Numbered from the stretch's first letter, positions 1 through 7,514 are shown. The stretch: 12,119 nt of DNA from Desulfotomaculum sp. (GCA_003485325.1 DMZI01000024.1:1-12119); one strand, 5' to 3'. Numbers and translations: made by a program. Notes: generated from the letters alone by a model not told the origin.

Positions 1-765
1 TTTAAACTTTGGACCAAATTCGGTTTCCAGAATATCTAAAATATAAACAATGGTATCAATACCCACCAAATCCATCAGGGCACAGGGTCCCTGGGGCATA
101 TTCGTGCAGTAGACCATGGCGTCATCTACATCTTTAGGGGTATTGCCGTCCATAACTGTGTAAGCCGCTTCATTTAAATAAGCATTTAGGATCCGGCTTG
201 TAATAAAACCGGCATAATCTTCGGCTACAACCGGGAACTTATTGATGCTCCTGACAAATTCGATAGCAGAGTCAATGGTTTCCTGAGATGTAACTCTACC
301 CCTGATCAATTCAACGCCCTTCATAACCGGAACAGGATTCATGAAATGCATACCAACTACTTGTTCGGGGCGCTTTGTTGCTGCCGCAATGGCGGTAATC
401 GGGAGAGAGGACGTGTTAGACGCCAAAATAGCATGACTGGGAGCTAATTTGTCTAATTGCTCAAAGATCTCCGCCTTTAGATCGAGTTTTTCGGGCACGG
501 CCTCAATGACTAAATCAGCATCTGAAACAACATCTAGAGATGTGGCAGAATTAATCCGGCTCAGAATATTCTCTTTTTCCTCTACTCTAATCTTGTTTTT
601 CTCAACAAGTTTAGACAAGCTCTTTTCTATTTTCTGCTGTGCCCGAGACAGTAAGGAATCATTAATGTCCTCCATCGTAACTTGGTAGCCGCTCTGAGCA
701 ACAACTTGTATTATACCGTTACCCATGGTACCCGTTCCCAAAACAACAACCTTGCCTATTTTCAT
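1..765 (-). CDS. 3-hydroxyacyl-CoA (3-hydroxybutyryl-CoA) dehydrogenase, C-terminus cut by window edge
   Basis: This NAD(P)-dependent enzyme oxidises 3-hydroxyacyl-CoA to 3-oxoacyl-CoA in beta-oxidation, or runs in reverse in butyrate formation. The 255 visible residues begin with a Rossmann motif, GTGTMGNG at residues 10-17, then ASNTSSLPIT (115-124) and the family signature HFMNPVPVMKGVE (140-152), with the catalytic His140-Glu152 pair. The C-terminal dimerisation domain is entered (GFITSRILNAYLNEA from 186) but runs off the left edge; family members are about 280 residues, so roughly 30 are missing. The ATG at 765 has an AGGAGGG ribosome site about 9 bases upstream. It is the last visible gene of the series, 85 bases after thiolase 1. 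One oddity is Ser190, where Hbd-type enzymes usually have Asn (NRI), although a TSR variant is known in some bacterial subfamilies. The family call is secure; chain-length preference cannot be read from the sequence. Confidence 0.93.
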   Translation of the reverse strand, partial: MKIGKVVVLGTGTMGNGIIQVVAQSGYQVTMEDINDSLLSRAQQKIEKSLSKLVEKNKIRVEEKENILSRINSATSLDVVSDADLVIEAVPEKLDLKAEIFEQLDKLAPSHAILASNTSSLPITAIAAATKRPEQVVGMHFMNPVPVMKGVELIRGRVTSQETIDSAIEFVRSINKFPVVAEDYAGFITSRILNAYLNEAAYTVMDGNTPKDVDDAMVYCTNMPQGPCALMDLVGIDTIVYILDILETEFGPKFK

Positions 766-850
766 CAATTGATACCCTCCTTATATTTTACAGAAGTTTA
801 ATACTGGTGTCTCACTCCCCTTTAATTTTAAGGCACCTTTACTTATCGCG

Positions 851-2062
851 TTAGGACAGATCAGGTGTTTTTTCGATCACCACGGACATCCCCATACCTC
901 CGCCGGAACACAGCCCTGCCAGGCCTTTACTCAAATCACGTTTATACATTTCATGAATTAAGGATACTACAATGCGGATCCCCGAACACCCGACAGGATG
1001 CCCTAAAGCAATACCACTACCGTTAACGTTAGTGTTCTTACGATCCAGCCCTAATTCTTTTTCAACGGCTAAATACTGAGCCGCAAATGCCTCATTGATT
1101 TCAAACAAGTCAATATCTGCAATAGTCAATCCCGCTTTTTTCAATGCCATACGGGTTGATGGTACGGGCCCAATTCCCATGTAGTCGGGATCTACTCCGG
1201 CTACCGCGTACGATACCACCCTGGCAAGGGGTTTTATTCCTAATCTGTCTGCCGCACGCTTAGACATTATCAGCACCCCGGCGGAACCGTCGTTTATTCC
1301 GGAAGAATTGCCGGCGGTAACTGTGCCACCTTTTACAAAAACCGGCGGCATTTTGGCCAGTTTCTCCAATGTCATATTGTCTTTCGGGTGTTCATCTTTA
1401 TTTATATATACCGGATCACCTCTGCGCTGCGGTATGCCGACAGGTACAATTTCATCATTGAACCGGCCTTCCTTTATTGCCGCTACAGCCCGTTGCTGGC
1501 TTTGCAACGCTATTTCATCCTGTTCCTCACGGCTTATGTTGTACTTTTTAGCAAGATTCTCGGCCGTAACACCCATCCCAACGCCGGTACCCAGTTGCGT
1601 AAGGCCGTCCCACATAGCGTCACGCACTTCGATGTGCCCCATTCTCGAGCCCCATCTTAATTCATCAACAGTGTAAGGGACGGTGCTCATGCTCTCGGTT
1701 CCCCCGGCCAATATAACTTCCGCGTCTCCACACTTAATTGCCTGAGTTCCCATGACCAAACTTGACATCCCCGCAGTACAGGTCCGGTGAACAGTTATCC
1801 CCGGCACTTCGACAGGTATGCCAGCTTGCAATGCCGCCACTCGAGCCAAGTTTGTCTCGTCTTTAGTGCGCTGATAACAATTACCCCAGATAACATCGTC
1901 TATTATTGCTGGATCAATTCCAGATCGCCTAATTAATTCCTGCATTACCGGCACAGTCAGAGCGGGCGCTCTTAGATCCTTAAACACCCCTCCATAACTC
2001 CCTATCGCAGTACGCACCGCCGCTACAATCACTACATCGTCCAATTTTTCCTGCCCCCTCAT
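851..2062 (-). CDS. Acetyl-CoA acetyltransferase / 3-ketoacyl-CoA thiolase (thiolase 1)
   Basis: This thiolase cleaves 3-ketoacyl-CoA with CoA to give acetyl-CoA and a shortened acyl-CoA, or condenses two acetyl-CoA. From the ATG at 2062 it is 403 residues, normal for the family. The nucleophilic Cys is in HRTCTAGMSS (Cys95). NEAFAAQ, GHPVGCSG (His355) and CSGGGMG (Cys385) supply the other active-site elements, so it appears catalytically complete. Start choice: an in-frame TTG at 2101 would overlap the MaoC stop and add 13 residues ahead of the usual DDVVIVAAVRT beginning. I prefer the ATG because of the family N-terminus, although its ribosome site is weak (GGAG 14 bases away, AAAGG 4 bases away), so translational coupling from the TTG is possible. 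It lies 28 bases after the MaoC gene, consistent with one operon. Its sequence is clearly different from the second thiolase at 4640-5845. Confidence 0.93.
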   Translation of the reverse strand: MRGQEKLDDVVIVAAVRTAIGSYGGVFKDLRAPALTVPVMQELIRRSGIDPAIIDDVIWGNCYQRTKDETNLARVAALQAGIPVEVPGITVHRTCTAGMSSLVMGTQAIKCGDAEVILAGGTESMSTVPYTVDELRWGSRMGHIEVRDAMWDGLTQLGTGVGMGVTAENLAKKYNISREEQDEIALQSQQRAVAAIKEGRFNDEIVPVGIPQRRGDPVYINKDEHPKDNMTLEKLAKMPPVFVKGGTVTAGNSSGINDGSAGVLIMSKRAADRLGIKPLARVVSYAVAGVDPDYMGIGPVPSTRMALKKAGLTIADIDLFEINEAFAAQYLAVEKELGLDRKNTNVNGSGIALGHPVGCSGIRIVVSLIHEMYKRDLSKGLAGLCSGGGMGMSVVIEKTPDLS

Positions 2063-2090
2063 CGTACCTTTTTCTACTCCAGCAACTAAT

Positions 2091-2516
2091 CTATCTTTCA
2101 ATTAATACTAACGCTTCACCTTCTATAACGACCACACCCGTTTGGTTGCAACATATAGTTTTTAACTTAAGTCTACTCTTTTCCACAAGCTTTTCGATAA
2201 CTTCGACTTCCGCAGATATAGTATCTCCCAAAAAAACCGGCGCTTTAAAGTTAAGAGTTTGAGCCAAATATATTGTGCCGGTACCTGGTAGTTGTGTACC
2301 TGCAACATTAGACAGCAGACTCGCGACCAACATTCCATGCACGATGCGCTGTTTAAAACGCGTATTCTTCGCGAAATTATCATCAACATGCACGGGATTA
2401 TAATCTCCGCTTATCTCTGCAAAACGGTACACATCTTGCTCTGTAAAGGTTTTAGTAGTCGAAGCTTTATCGCCAACTCTTATCTCATCAAAATTCTTGC
2501 TTTTTTCTTCTTTCAT
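2091..2516 (-). CDS. MaoC-like (R)-specific enoyl-CoA hydratase
   Basis: This is a hot-dog fold hydratase of the MaoC/PhaJ family. The family adds water to trans-2-enoyl-CoA to give (R)-3-hydroxyacyl-CoA, or does the reverse. The 141-residue length suits a single-domain member. The hydratase motif is ISGDYNPVHVDDNFA, with the catalytic pair Asp38 and His43, followed by the typical VHGMLVASLLSN helix and a C-terminal strand region with YLAQTLNFKAPVFLGD. An in-frame GTG at 2531 gives a 146-residue form, but the ATG at 2516 has GTGGAG about 9 bases upstream and the GTG has no such site, so the ATG is preferred. It sits between the VOC gene (57 bases upstream) and thiolase 1 (28 bases downstream). 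It is stereochemically complementary to the crotonase-type hydratase at 6732-7514. Confidence 0.9.
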   Translation of the reverse strand: MKEEKSKNFDEIRVGDKASTTKTFTEQDVYRFAEISGDYNPVHVDDNFAKNTRFKQRIVHGMLVASLLSNVAGTQLPGTGTIYLAQTLNFKAPVFLGDTISAEVEVIEKLVEKSRLKLKTICCNQTGVVVIEGEALVLIER

Positions 2517-2573
2517 AATTCCAGGCTCCACTCATAAGAGAAGTTTCACATAATAATATTACCTGTGTACCTG

Positions 2574-2984
2574 CTATTTATCTGGGTCGTACACCTCTAT
2601 TTGTACTCCATGAGCTGATTTTGGATGGATAAAATTAGTAGTTCCGAATTTACCTTTCATTGGTTGATCCATGACAAATTTTGCTCCGGCTTCCCGCAAT
2701 CTGGCCATGTCTTCCTCCACATTGTCAGACCTCAGGGAAATCAAAAATACCCCTTCTCCTTTGGTACTGACAAATTTCGCAATTGATGAGTTCTCTGACT
2801 CTGATGCGATAATATTAAAGACAAAACCATTGAGTTCAAAGACCGCGCCCTTTAGCCCAGGAACAGCAAAGTCATCTGATGCCAACATTTTCGTCGGCTT
2901 GGACCCCAACAACCCTTCGTATTTTTTGACCGCCTCTTCAAGATCTTTGACTGCAATATTGATCCCGTAAACACCCTTAATCAC
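2574..2984 (-). CDS. VOC-superfamily protein resembling methylmalonyl-CoA epimerase but lacking metal ligands
   Basis: This is a 136-residue glyoxalase/VOC protein with two beta-alpha-beta-beta-beta modules: GINIAVKDLEEAVKKYEGLLG at the N-terminus and FIHPKSAHGVQIEV at the C-terminus. The overall pattern is that of methylmalonyl-CoA epimerase. However, the first metal-binding His of epimerases (DHIGIAV) aligns with Gly7, and the His of the GxGLHHIA segment aligns with Phe80/Leu81. Only the last ligand position, Glu130, looks retained. A metal-dependent epimerase activity is therefore doubtful and the substrate is unknown; a CoA-thioester role is inferred only from its neighbours. The start is the GTG at 2984, because AGGAGG lies 8 bases before it; an in-frame GTG at 2993 overlaps that ribosome site and is rejected. 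It follows a 500-base non-coding stretch, so it is probably the first gene of its transcript. Confidence 0.8.
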   Translation of the reverse strand: MIKGVYGINIAVKDLEEAVKKYEGLLGSKPTKMLASDDFAVPGLKGAVFELNGFVFNIIASESENSSIAKFVSTKGEGVFLISLRSDNVEEDMARLREAGAKFVMDQPMKGKFGTTNFIHPKSAHGVQIEVYDPDK

Positions 2985-3094
2985 AAATAGCACCTCCTAA
3001 AATAATTAGATACTAATGCCCAAATTAAAACTGATCGGTTATGAAAGTCCTTGTCTTTCAGCCATTTCTACACGTCAACCTTCCCGCTTTAAAA

Positions 3095-3330
3095 GATCCA
3101 ATTACAGAAGAATAACATTCCGATACCTCCTTCCCTCTAACGCAGGAAATGCGTCTTAGCCTACTTAACCTTTTAGGATTTTCAGCATGCTCCTTCGGAG
3201 TGAACTTCAGCCATCCATACTTTAAAGGCGCTCCCAGCTTTTCTCCTTCATAGGATTTGGTTATAAATGGACTTAAGTGTAGCACACTAAAAATAACGTG
3301 CAAGATGTCGAGAAAGGTTTTTTATAAATA
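3095..3330 (-). repeat. Degenerate T-box leader, copy 1 of a dispersed repeat
   Basis: This 236-base stretch aligns along its whole length with 9093-9362 in the same orientation. By eye, the first 140 bases differ at about eleven positions. It keeps the 5' part of a T-box leader (ATGAAGGAGAAAAG) and the same putative UUC (Phe) specifier, read from 3202-3204 in the context GAAG-UUC-ACU. Relative to copy 2 it lacks 39 bases of distal stem I (the CAGGGAG and GTGG-bearing part). Homology stops before stem III, and no T-box motif, antiterminator or terminator follows. It therefore cannot be a working tRNA-sensing switch as described for the family. It lies immediately upstream of the VOC gene. Confidence 0.85.
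3276..3303 (-). promoter_or_regulatory. Sigma-70-type promoter of degenerate T-box copy 1
   Basis: On the minus strand TTGCAC (3298-3303) and TACACT (3276-3281) are separated by 16 bases. Copy 2 has the stronger version, TTGCAT-17-TATACT, so this promoter is weakened but still plausible. It points towards the VOC, MaoC, thiolase 1 and dehydrogenase genes and could be their main promoter now that no terminator follows. Confidence 0.55.
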
Positions 3331-3484
3331 CATGCCCTATGCACTTAATGTCATTAATTGACAACTCGGATAACAATGGCCAAAAACCATCTTCAAAAAT
3401 ATAAAGCCTGTTTTTCTAAAAGCTCACGCAGCTTCTCGGTAAAAATAATGCTATACTGTCCGCCACCAACACTGCTTGGCAAAA

Positions 3485-4618
3485 TTATTTAAGCAAGGCA
3501 CTTGCTATAACCTGTCTCTGGATCTGATTGGTACCTTCATAAATCTGAGTAATCTTAGCATCCCGCATCAGCTTTTCCATTGGGTATTCTCTCATATAGC
3601 CATAGCCACCAAATATCTGCAAGGCATCAACTGTCACCTTCATTGCTGTATCGCTGGCGACACACTTTGCTGTTGCGCTTAACATACCATCAACCTGGCC
3701 TGCGTCGACTTTCGCAGCCGACTGCCAGACCAGTGACCGGGAAGCCAGCACAGCCATGACCATATCCGCCAACATGAACTGTATCGCCTGTTGCTCAGCA
3801 ATCGGTTTCCCGAACTGCACCCGCTGCTTGGCATATCTTACCGCTTCATCAACCGCCCTCTGGGCAACACCAACAGCAGCCGCGGCAATCGTCGTCCGCG
3901 TGATGTCGAGAGTGCGCATCGCAATCTTGAACCCTTCTCCTTCGTTACCCAAGCGGTTTGCGACGGGCACGCGGACATCTTCAAGCAATACTTCAGCGAT
4001 ATGCGACGCCCGGTCTCCCATCTTATCTTCTTTTTTACCCATCGATAACCCGTTAGTGCCGGCCGGTATAATGAAGGCCGTCAATCCCTTGATACCTTTG
4101 CTTCTGTCTGTGCTGGCAAAAACCGTATGAAGATCCGCTATGCCGCCATGGGTAATGAAACATTTTACGCCATTGATGGTGTACTCGTCACCAACCTTTT
4201 GGGCACGGGTTGATACCGCGCTGGCATCCGACCCCGCGTTTGGTTCTGTCAGGGCAAATGCGGCCAGCTTCGCACTTTTTGTAAAAGCCTTTAAATACTT
4301 CTCTTTTTGCTCTTCGGTACCGCTTAGCAGAAGAGGGGTGAGCGCAAGGCCAGTTCCTCCAAATGCTCCAAAGACTCCCAGGCACCCATATGCTATTTCT
4401 TCGTAGATTAGCACCTCTGTCAAACAGTCCACACCTTGTCCACCATACTTTTCCGGCACATTTAGGTTCCATAAACCGATATCAAACGCTTTTTGAATGA
4501 TTGGCCACGGCATTTCGGCTTTTTTGTCATATTCAGAGGCAACAGGAATAATTTCTTTCTTTGCAAAATCTCTCGCCAACTTCTGGATTTCTTTCTGTTC
4601 ATCGGTAAGTTCAAACAT
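3485..4618 (-). CDS. Acyl-CoA dehydrogenase (FAD-dependent)
   Basis: This enzyme catalyses the first step of beta-oxidation: alpha,beta-dehydrogenation of acyl-CoA, with electrons normally passed to electron-transfer flavoprotein, which is not encoded here. From the ATG at 4618 it has 377 residues, typical for the family. The N-terminal helical domain is followed by the FAD/substrate signature ALTEPNAGSD (122-131). The C-terminal helical domain carries QIFGGYGYMREYP and IYEGTNQIQRQ, with the catalytic base Glu361. An in-frame GTG at 4627 is rejected because the AGGGAG ribosome site would be only about 2 bases from it, whereas it is about 10 bases from the ATG. It follows thiolase 2 by 21 bases, indicating co-transcription. 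The architecture matches short/branched-chain acyl-CoA dehydrogenases; substrate length cannot be fixed from the sequence. Confidence 0.95.
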   Translation of the reverse strand: MFELTDEQKEIQKLARDFAKKEIIPVASEYDKKAEMPWPIIQKAFDIGLWNLNVPEKYGGQGVDCLTEVLIYEEIAYGCLGVFGAFGGTGLALTPLLLSGTEEQKEKYLKAFTKSAKLAAFALTEPNAGSDASAVSTRAQKVGDEYTINGVKCFITHGGIADLHTVFASTDRSKGIKGLTAFIIPAGTNGLSMGKKEDKMGDRASHIAEVLLEDVRVPVANRLGNEGEGFKIAMRTLDITRTTIAAAAVGVAQRAVDEAVRYAKQRVQFGKPIAEQQAIQFMLADMVMAVLASRSLVWQSAAKVDAGQVDGMLSATAKCVASDTAMKVTVDALQIFGGYGYMREYPMEKLMRDAKITQIYEGTNQIQRQVIASALLK

Positions 4619-4639
4619 AGCAGTCACTCTCCCTGTTAT

Positions 4640-5845
4640 TTAATCGACTCTCACAATAATGGCGTCACCCTGGGCCAAACCACCGCAAATCGCGGCTGCG
4701 CCATACCCGCCCCCTCGCCTTCTCAGCTCATTAATCATAGTCATCACAATTCTGCCGCCGCTGGCGGTATTTGGGTGTCCGATAGCAATAGCTCCTCCGT
4801 TGACATTGAGACGTTTCCTAATGTCCTTAAGTTTTCCCGAGTCACCGTCGGCTAGTATTTTGCTGCTGACTAGAGTTACTGCCGCAAAAGCCTCATTGAT
4901 TTCAAGCAACTTAAGATCATCTACCTTCATCGCGGCCTTCTGCAAGGCAGTCCTCATGGCTTTAGCCGGGGCTTCCACCAAAAGTTGAGGTTCCAACGCT
5001 ACGCTGACGCATTCAATTACTGTGGCAAGAATGGGTAATCCTAAAGCTAGGGCTTTTTTCTTGTTCATTAACAGGACTGCCGTCGCACCATCATTTAAGC
5101 CAGGTGAATTACCTGCTGTGCAGGTCGGACTTCCGTAAATCGGCGCAAGCTTTGCCAGCTTGTCTACGGAAATGTCTGGCCGGTACTGCTCATCAATTTC
5201 CAAGGTGACAGGCTCACCTTTCTTCTGGGGAATGGTTAAGGGCAGCATTTCTTCTTTTAGTTTTCCTGCGGCGTGAGCTTCACCATAACGTCTGTGGCTG
5301 AGCGCTGCCCATTCATCCTGTTCATCACGACCAATACCATGCTTCAAAGCAACATTCCCGGCATCTACAGCTACAGGCGCAAAGTCTTTATAGCCTAACT
5401 CAAACAGTGGATCCTCCATAGCGACAGGCCCCATCCGATGTCCGGCAAACCTCAGGTTCCGAACAACAAGCGGCATCTGACTAAATGTTGTGACACCTCC
5501 GGCAATGACTACATCTGCTTCCCCCGCCAAAATGGTCAAGGCGCCCAACCGTATAGCAGACATTGCCGAAACACAGGCCTTGTCAAGCGAGCATGACGGC
5601 GTTTCCGGGGACAGCCCCGCCTTTATGAGCGTTTGCCGGGCAATCACTGGGGTATATACGTCTTTAAAGGATGCTGTATCGCCAACACCCCAGAAAATGT
5701 CATCAACTAAACCGTCATAACCACACCGGGCCATAACCTCGCGCATGACAATTGCTCCCAGATCAACCGGGTTATATTCTTTCAGGCTGCCACCAAACCT
5801 GCCAAAAGGGGTCCTCAATGCACTAACAATAACTATCTCATTCAT
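4640..5845 (-). CDS. Acetyl-CoA acyltransferase / thiolase family protein (thiolase 2)
   Basis: This second thiolase, 401 residues from the ATG at 5845, performs or reverses thiolytic cleavage of 3-ketoacyl-CoA. Catalytic elements are Cys91 (DKACVSAMSA), NEAFAA (317-322), His357 (GHPNTASGGR) and Cys387 (AAICGGLAQGDA). The motif around His357 reads GHPNTASGG rather than the commoner GHPxGASGxR, and the Cys91 segment is CVSAMSA rather than CxSG. This suggests a divergent subfamily with a different acyl preference from thiolase 1. Reading back to 5896 would overlap the SDR gene and add 17 non-homologous residues. The ATG at 5845 is preceded by a GGGGGA ribosome site and by the expected family start MNEIVIVSALRTPFG. 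It sits 22 bases after the SDR gene and 21 before the acyl-CoA dehydrogenase gene, in a compact operon. Confidence 0.93.
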   Translation of the reverse strand: MNEIVIVSALRTPFGRFGGSLKEYNPVDLGAIVMREVMARCGYDGLVDDIFWGVGDTASFKDVYTPVIARQTLIKAGLSPETPSCSLDKACVSAMSAIRLGALTILAGEADVVIAGGVTTFSQMPLVVRNLRFAGHRMGPVAMEDPLFELGYKDFAPVAVDAGNVALKHGIGRDEQDEWAALSHRRYGEAHAAGKLKEEMLPLTIPQKKGEPVTLEIDEQYRPDISVDKLAKLAPIYGSPTCTAGNSPGLNDGATAVLLMNKKKALALGLPILATVIECVSVALEPQLLVEAPAKAMRTALQKAAMKVDDLKLLEINEAFAAVTLVSSKILADGDSGKLKDIRKRLNVNGGAIAIGHPNTASGGRIVMTMINELRRRGGGYGAAAICGGLAQGDAIIVRVD

Positions 5846-5867
5846 TTTCAATCCCCCAAATCTAATT

Positions 5868-6644
5868 TCAATGAATGCTCCAGCCTCCATCAACAATCAA
5901 AACCTGACCGTGCATATAATCGGAAGCATCCGAAGCCAGATACGCTACGGCTCCTTTTATATCCTCGTCGTTACCAAAACGACCGGCTGGAATGTATTCG
6001 AGAAATTCATTACGGTGCATTTCGAGTATTTTTTCGGCCATGTGCGTTGGAAACCAACCTGGAGCAAGGACATTTATGTTAACTCCGAATGGCGCCCACT
6101 TAGCCGCTAAATCCCTGGTCATATTGATAACTGCTCCTTTGCTCGCGTTATAGGCCGCGGCATCCATTATATTGGTCTTGCACCCTACCAAACCCATTAC
6201 AGACGCGACGTTAATGATTTTCCCCTTACCCTGCTGTTTCATGATTCTAAAAGCTTCTTTCGCTGCCATGAAGGTCCCGGTTAAGTTTACATCAATTACC
6301 TGCCGCCATTTATCCATGGGATAATCGGCGGCGGGTGCTCCCCAAGTGATTCCCGCATTATTAACAAGGATATCCAATCGGTCAAAAGTTTCCACGGTCC
6401 GATTGACCATATTAACAATGTCTTCCTCCTTGGCCACATCGCATCTAACAGCTAACGCCTTAATCCCAAATAACTGACTTATTTCGGCTGCGACCTTTTC
6501 ACAACGTTCCCCCCTGCGGGCCGCCAGAACTAAATTGGCGCCGAGCTCGGCTAAGGCACAGGCCATTTGTTTGCCAAGTCCGGTGTACCCGCCGGTTACC
6601 ACTGCCGTTTTACCGGAAAGATTTAATAAGTCCTTCAAATACAC
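5868..6644 (-). CDS. Short-chain dehydrogenase/reductase (SDR), probable 3-hydroxyacyl-CoA dehydrogenase
   Basis: This is a classical SDR of 258 residues. It has the cofactor motif TGGYTGLG (17-24), NNAG (95-98), Asn120, and the catalytic Ser148, Tyr165 and Lys169 (YNASK), with the usual C-terminal GQVLIVDGGW. An Arg pair just after the second strand (AARR, 41-44) suggests NADP(H) preference, which is an inference. Family members include acetoacetyl-CoA reductases, gluconate 5-dehydrogenases and the SDR that oxidises 2-methyl-3-hydroxybutyryl-CoA. The position between enoyl-CoA hydratase and thiolase 2 favours a 3-hydroxyacyl-CoA substrate. The start is the GTG at 6644, with AAGGTG about 10 bases upstream. 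It begins 87 bases after the hydratase stop and ends 22 bases before thiolase 2. Confidence 0.9.
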   Translation of the reverse strand: MYLKDLLNLSGKTAVVTGGYTGLGKQMACALAELGANLVLAARRGERCEKVAAEISQLFGIKALAVRCDVAKEEDIVNMVNRTVETFDRLDILVNNAGITWGAPAADYPMDKWRQVIDVNLTGTFMAAKEAFRIMKQQGKGKIINVASVMGLVGCKTNIMDAAAYNASKGAVINMTRDLAAKWAPFGVNINVLAPGWFPTHMAEKILEMHRNEFLEYIPAGRFGNDEDIKGAVAYLASDASDYMHGQVLIVDGGWSIH

Positions 6645-6731
6645 AATAATTCATCACCTTACTTTCCAGAGAACAAATTTTCTTGTATAACTAACTTGAT
6701 ACGTTGCTTTGGCAAACTTCTCTTCCGCTAC

Positions 6732-7514
6732 TTAATAGCCCTTATATATTGGAGATCTCTTTTCTAAGAATGCCTTCATCCCCTCCTTTTGATCCTGGCT
6801 AGAAAAGCAATGCGCAAAGCAGTTTATCTCAAATTCCAGCCCGTCGTCGGTATCTGAGCCTATAGCCCGATGAATGCAACGTTTAGCCATGGATAAAGCA
6901 ACAGGAGCCTTTTGCAATAATTTTTTTGCTAATTGTACTGTCTCAGACATAAGTTGTTCCGCTCCTACTACTTGATTCACTAAACCTATCTGCAACGCTT
7001 GTTCGGCTGAAATAATCTCACCAAGCATGATCATCTCTTTGGCTTTGCTCATTCCTACCAGCCTGGTCAAACGTTGCGTACCACCATTTCCCGGGATAAT
7101 TCCCAAATTAATTTCCGGCTGTCCAAATTTAGCGGTGATTGAGGCCACGCGAAAGTCACAAGCCAGCGCTAATTCACAACCTCCTCCCAGCGCAAGTCCG
7201 TTAATGGCGGCAATAACCGGCTTAGATATTTTCTCAATACGTGATACAGCTTCCTTGCCTGCTGCTGCAAAACGCATTGCCTCAATAGAACTCATTTTAC
7301 TCATAGCTGCAATATCCGCTCCAGCAATAAAAGCTTTATTACCTGCTCCAGTGATAATCAAAGCCTTTACTGCAGAATCAGAAGAAAGTATTATCAAACT
7401 TTCTTTTAATTCATGATATACAGCGGGAGTTATAGCGTTGAGTAATTCGGGACGATTAATCGTTATGGTTGCTATCCCATCATCTATGTTTAGAAGGAGA
7501 TACTCAAAATCCAT
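6732..7514 (-). CDS. Enoyl-CoA hydratase/isomerase family protein (crotonase)
   Basis: This crotonase-fold enzyme hydrates trans-2-enoyl-CoA to (S)-3-hydroxyacyl-CoA. From the ATG at 7514 it has 260 residues, the family norm. The oxyanion-hole segment AFIAGADI (61-68) and NGLALGGGCELALACD (105-120) are present. Both hydratase glutamates are in place, Glu114 (GGCE) and Glu134 (GQPEI), followed by IIPGNGGTQRL. A hydratase rather than an isomerase is therefore likely. The frame is open to 7640, but the extra 42 residues do not resemble the family, and AAGGTGGG lies about 9 bases before the ATG at 7514. It is the first gene of the hydratase-SDR-thiolase-dehydrogenase block. A near-consensus sigma-54 promoter lies about 60 bases upstream of its start. 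Confidence 0.94.
   Translation of the reverse strand: MDFEYLLLNIDDGIATITINRPELLNAITPAVYHELKESLIILSSDSAVKALIITGAGNKAFIAGADIAAMSKMSSIEAMRFAAAGKEAVSRIEKISKPVIAAINGLALGGGCELALACDFRVASITAKFGQPEINLGIIPGNGGTQRLTRLVGMSKAKEMIMLGEIISAEQALQIGLVNQVVGAEQLMSETVQLAKKLLQKAPVALSMAKRCIHRAIGSDTDDGLEFEINCFAHCFSSQDQKEGMKAFLEKRSPIYKGY

Larger units (their letters stand above)
2985..3484. other. Non-coding gap between acyl-CoA dehydrogenase and VOC genes
   Basis: About 500 bases without a convincing gene. Its core, 3095-3330, is a degenerate T-box leader copy described separately. The stretch 2985-3094 carries only the ribosome site of the VOC gene and a weak hairpin near 3041-3060 (TGAAAG/CTTTCA arms on the minus strand) with no T-run. 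In 3331-3484 I see nothing firm. The 81-codon minus-strand reading frame at 3058-3303 lies on the T-box repeat and is not believed. Confidence 0.7.

Noticed and set aside
3058..3303. 81-codon minus-strand open frame
   Set aside because: It lies across the degenerate T-box repeat. The same DNA in copy 2 is clearly a non-coding leader and the frame is not preserved there.
3450..3458. Plus-strand extended -10-like TGCTATACT
   Set aside because: There is no convincing -35 element, and it would transcribe antisense into the acyl-CoA dehydrogenase gene.
3393..3479. Minus-strand tail reading SVGGGQYSIIFTEKLRELLE just after the acyl-CoA dehydrogenase stop
   Set aside because: It looks coding-like but is only about 30 codons, has no start or ribosome site and matches no family I recognise, so chance cannot be excluded.
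5846..5896. Longer thiolase 2 start overlapping the SDR gene
   Set aside because: The family N-terminus begins at MNEIVIVSALRTP and a GGGGGA ribosome site precedes it; the extension is non-homologous.
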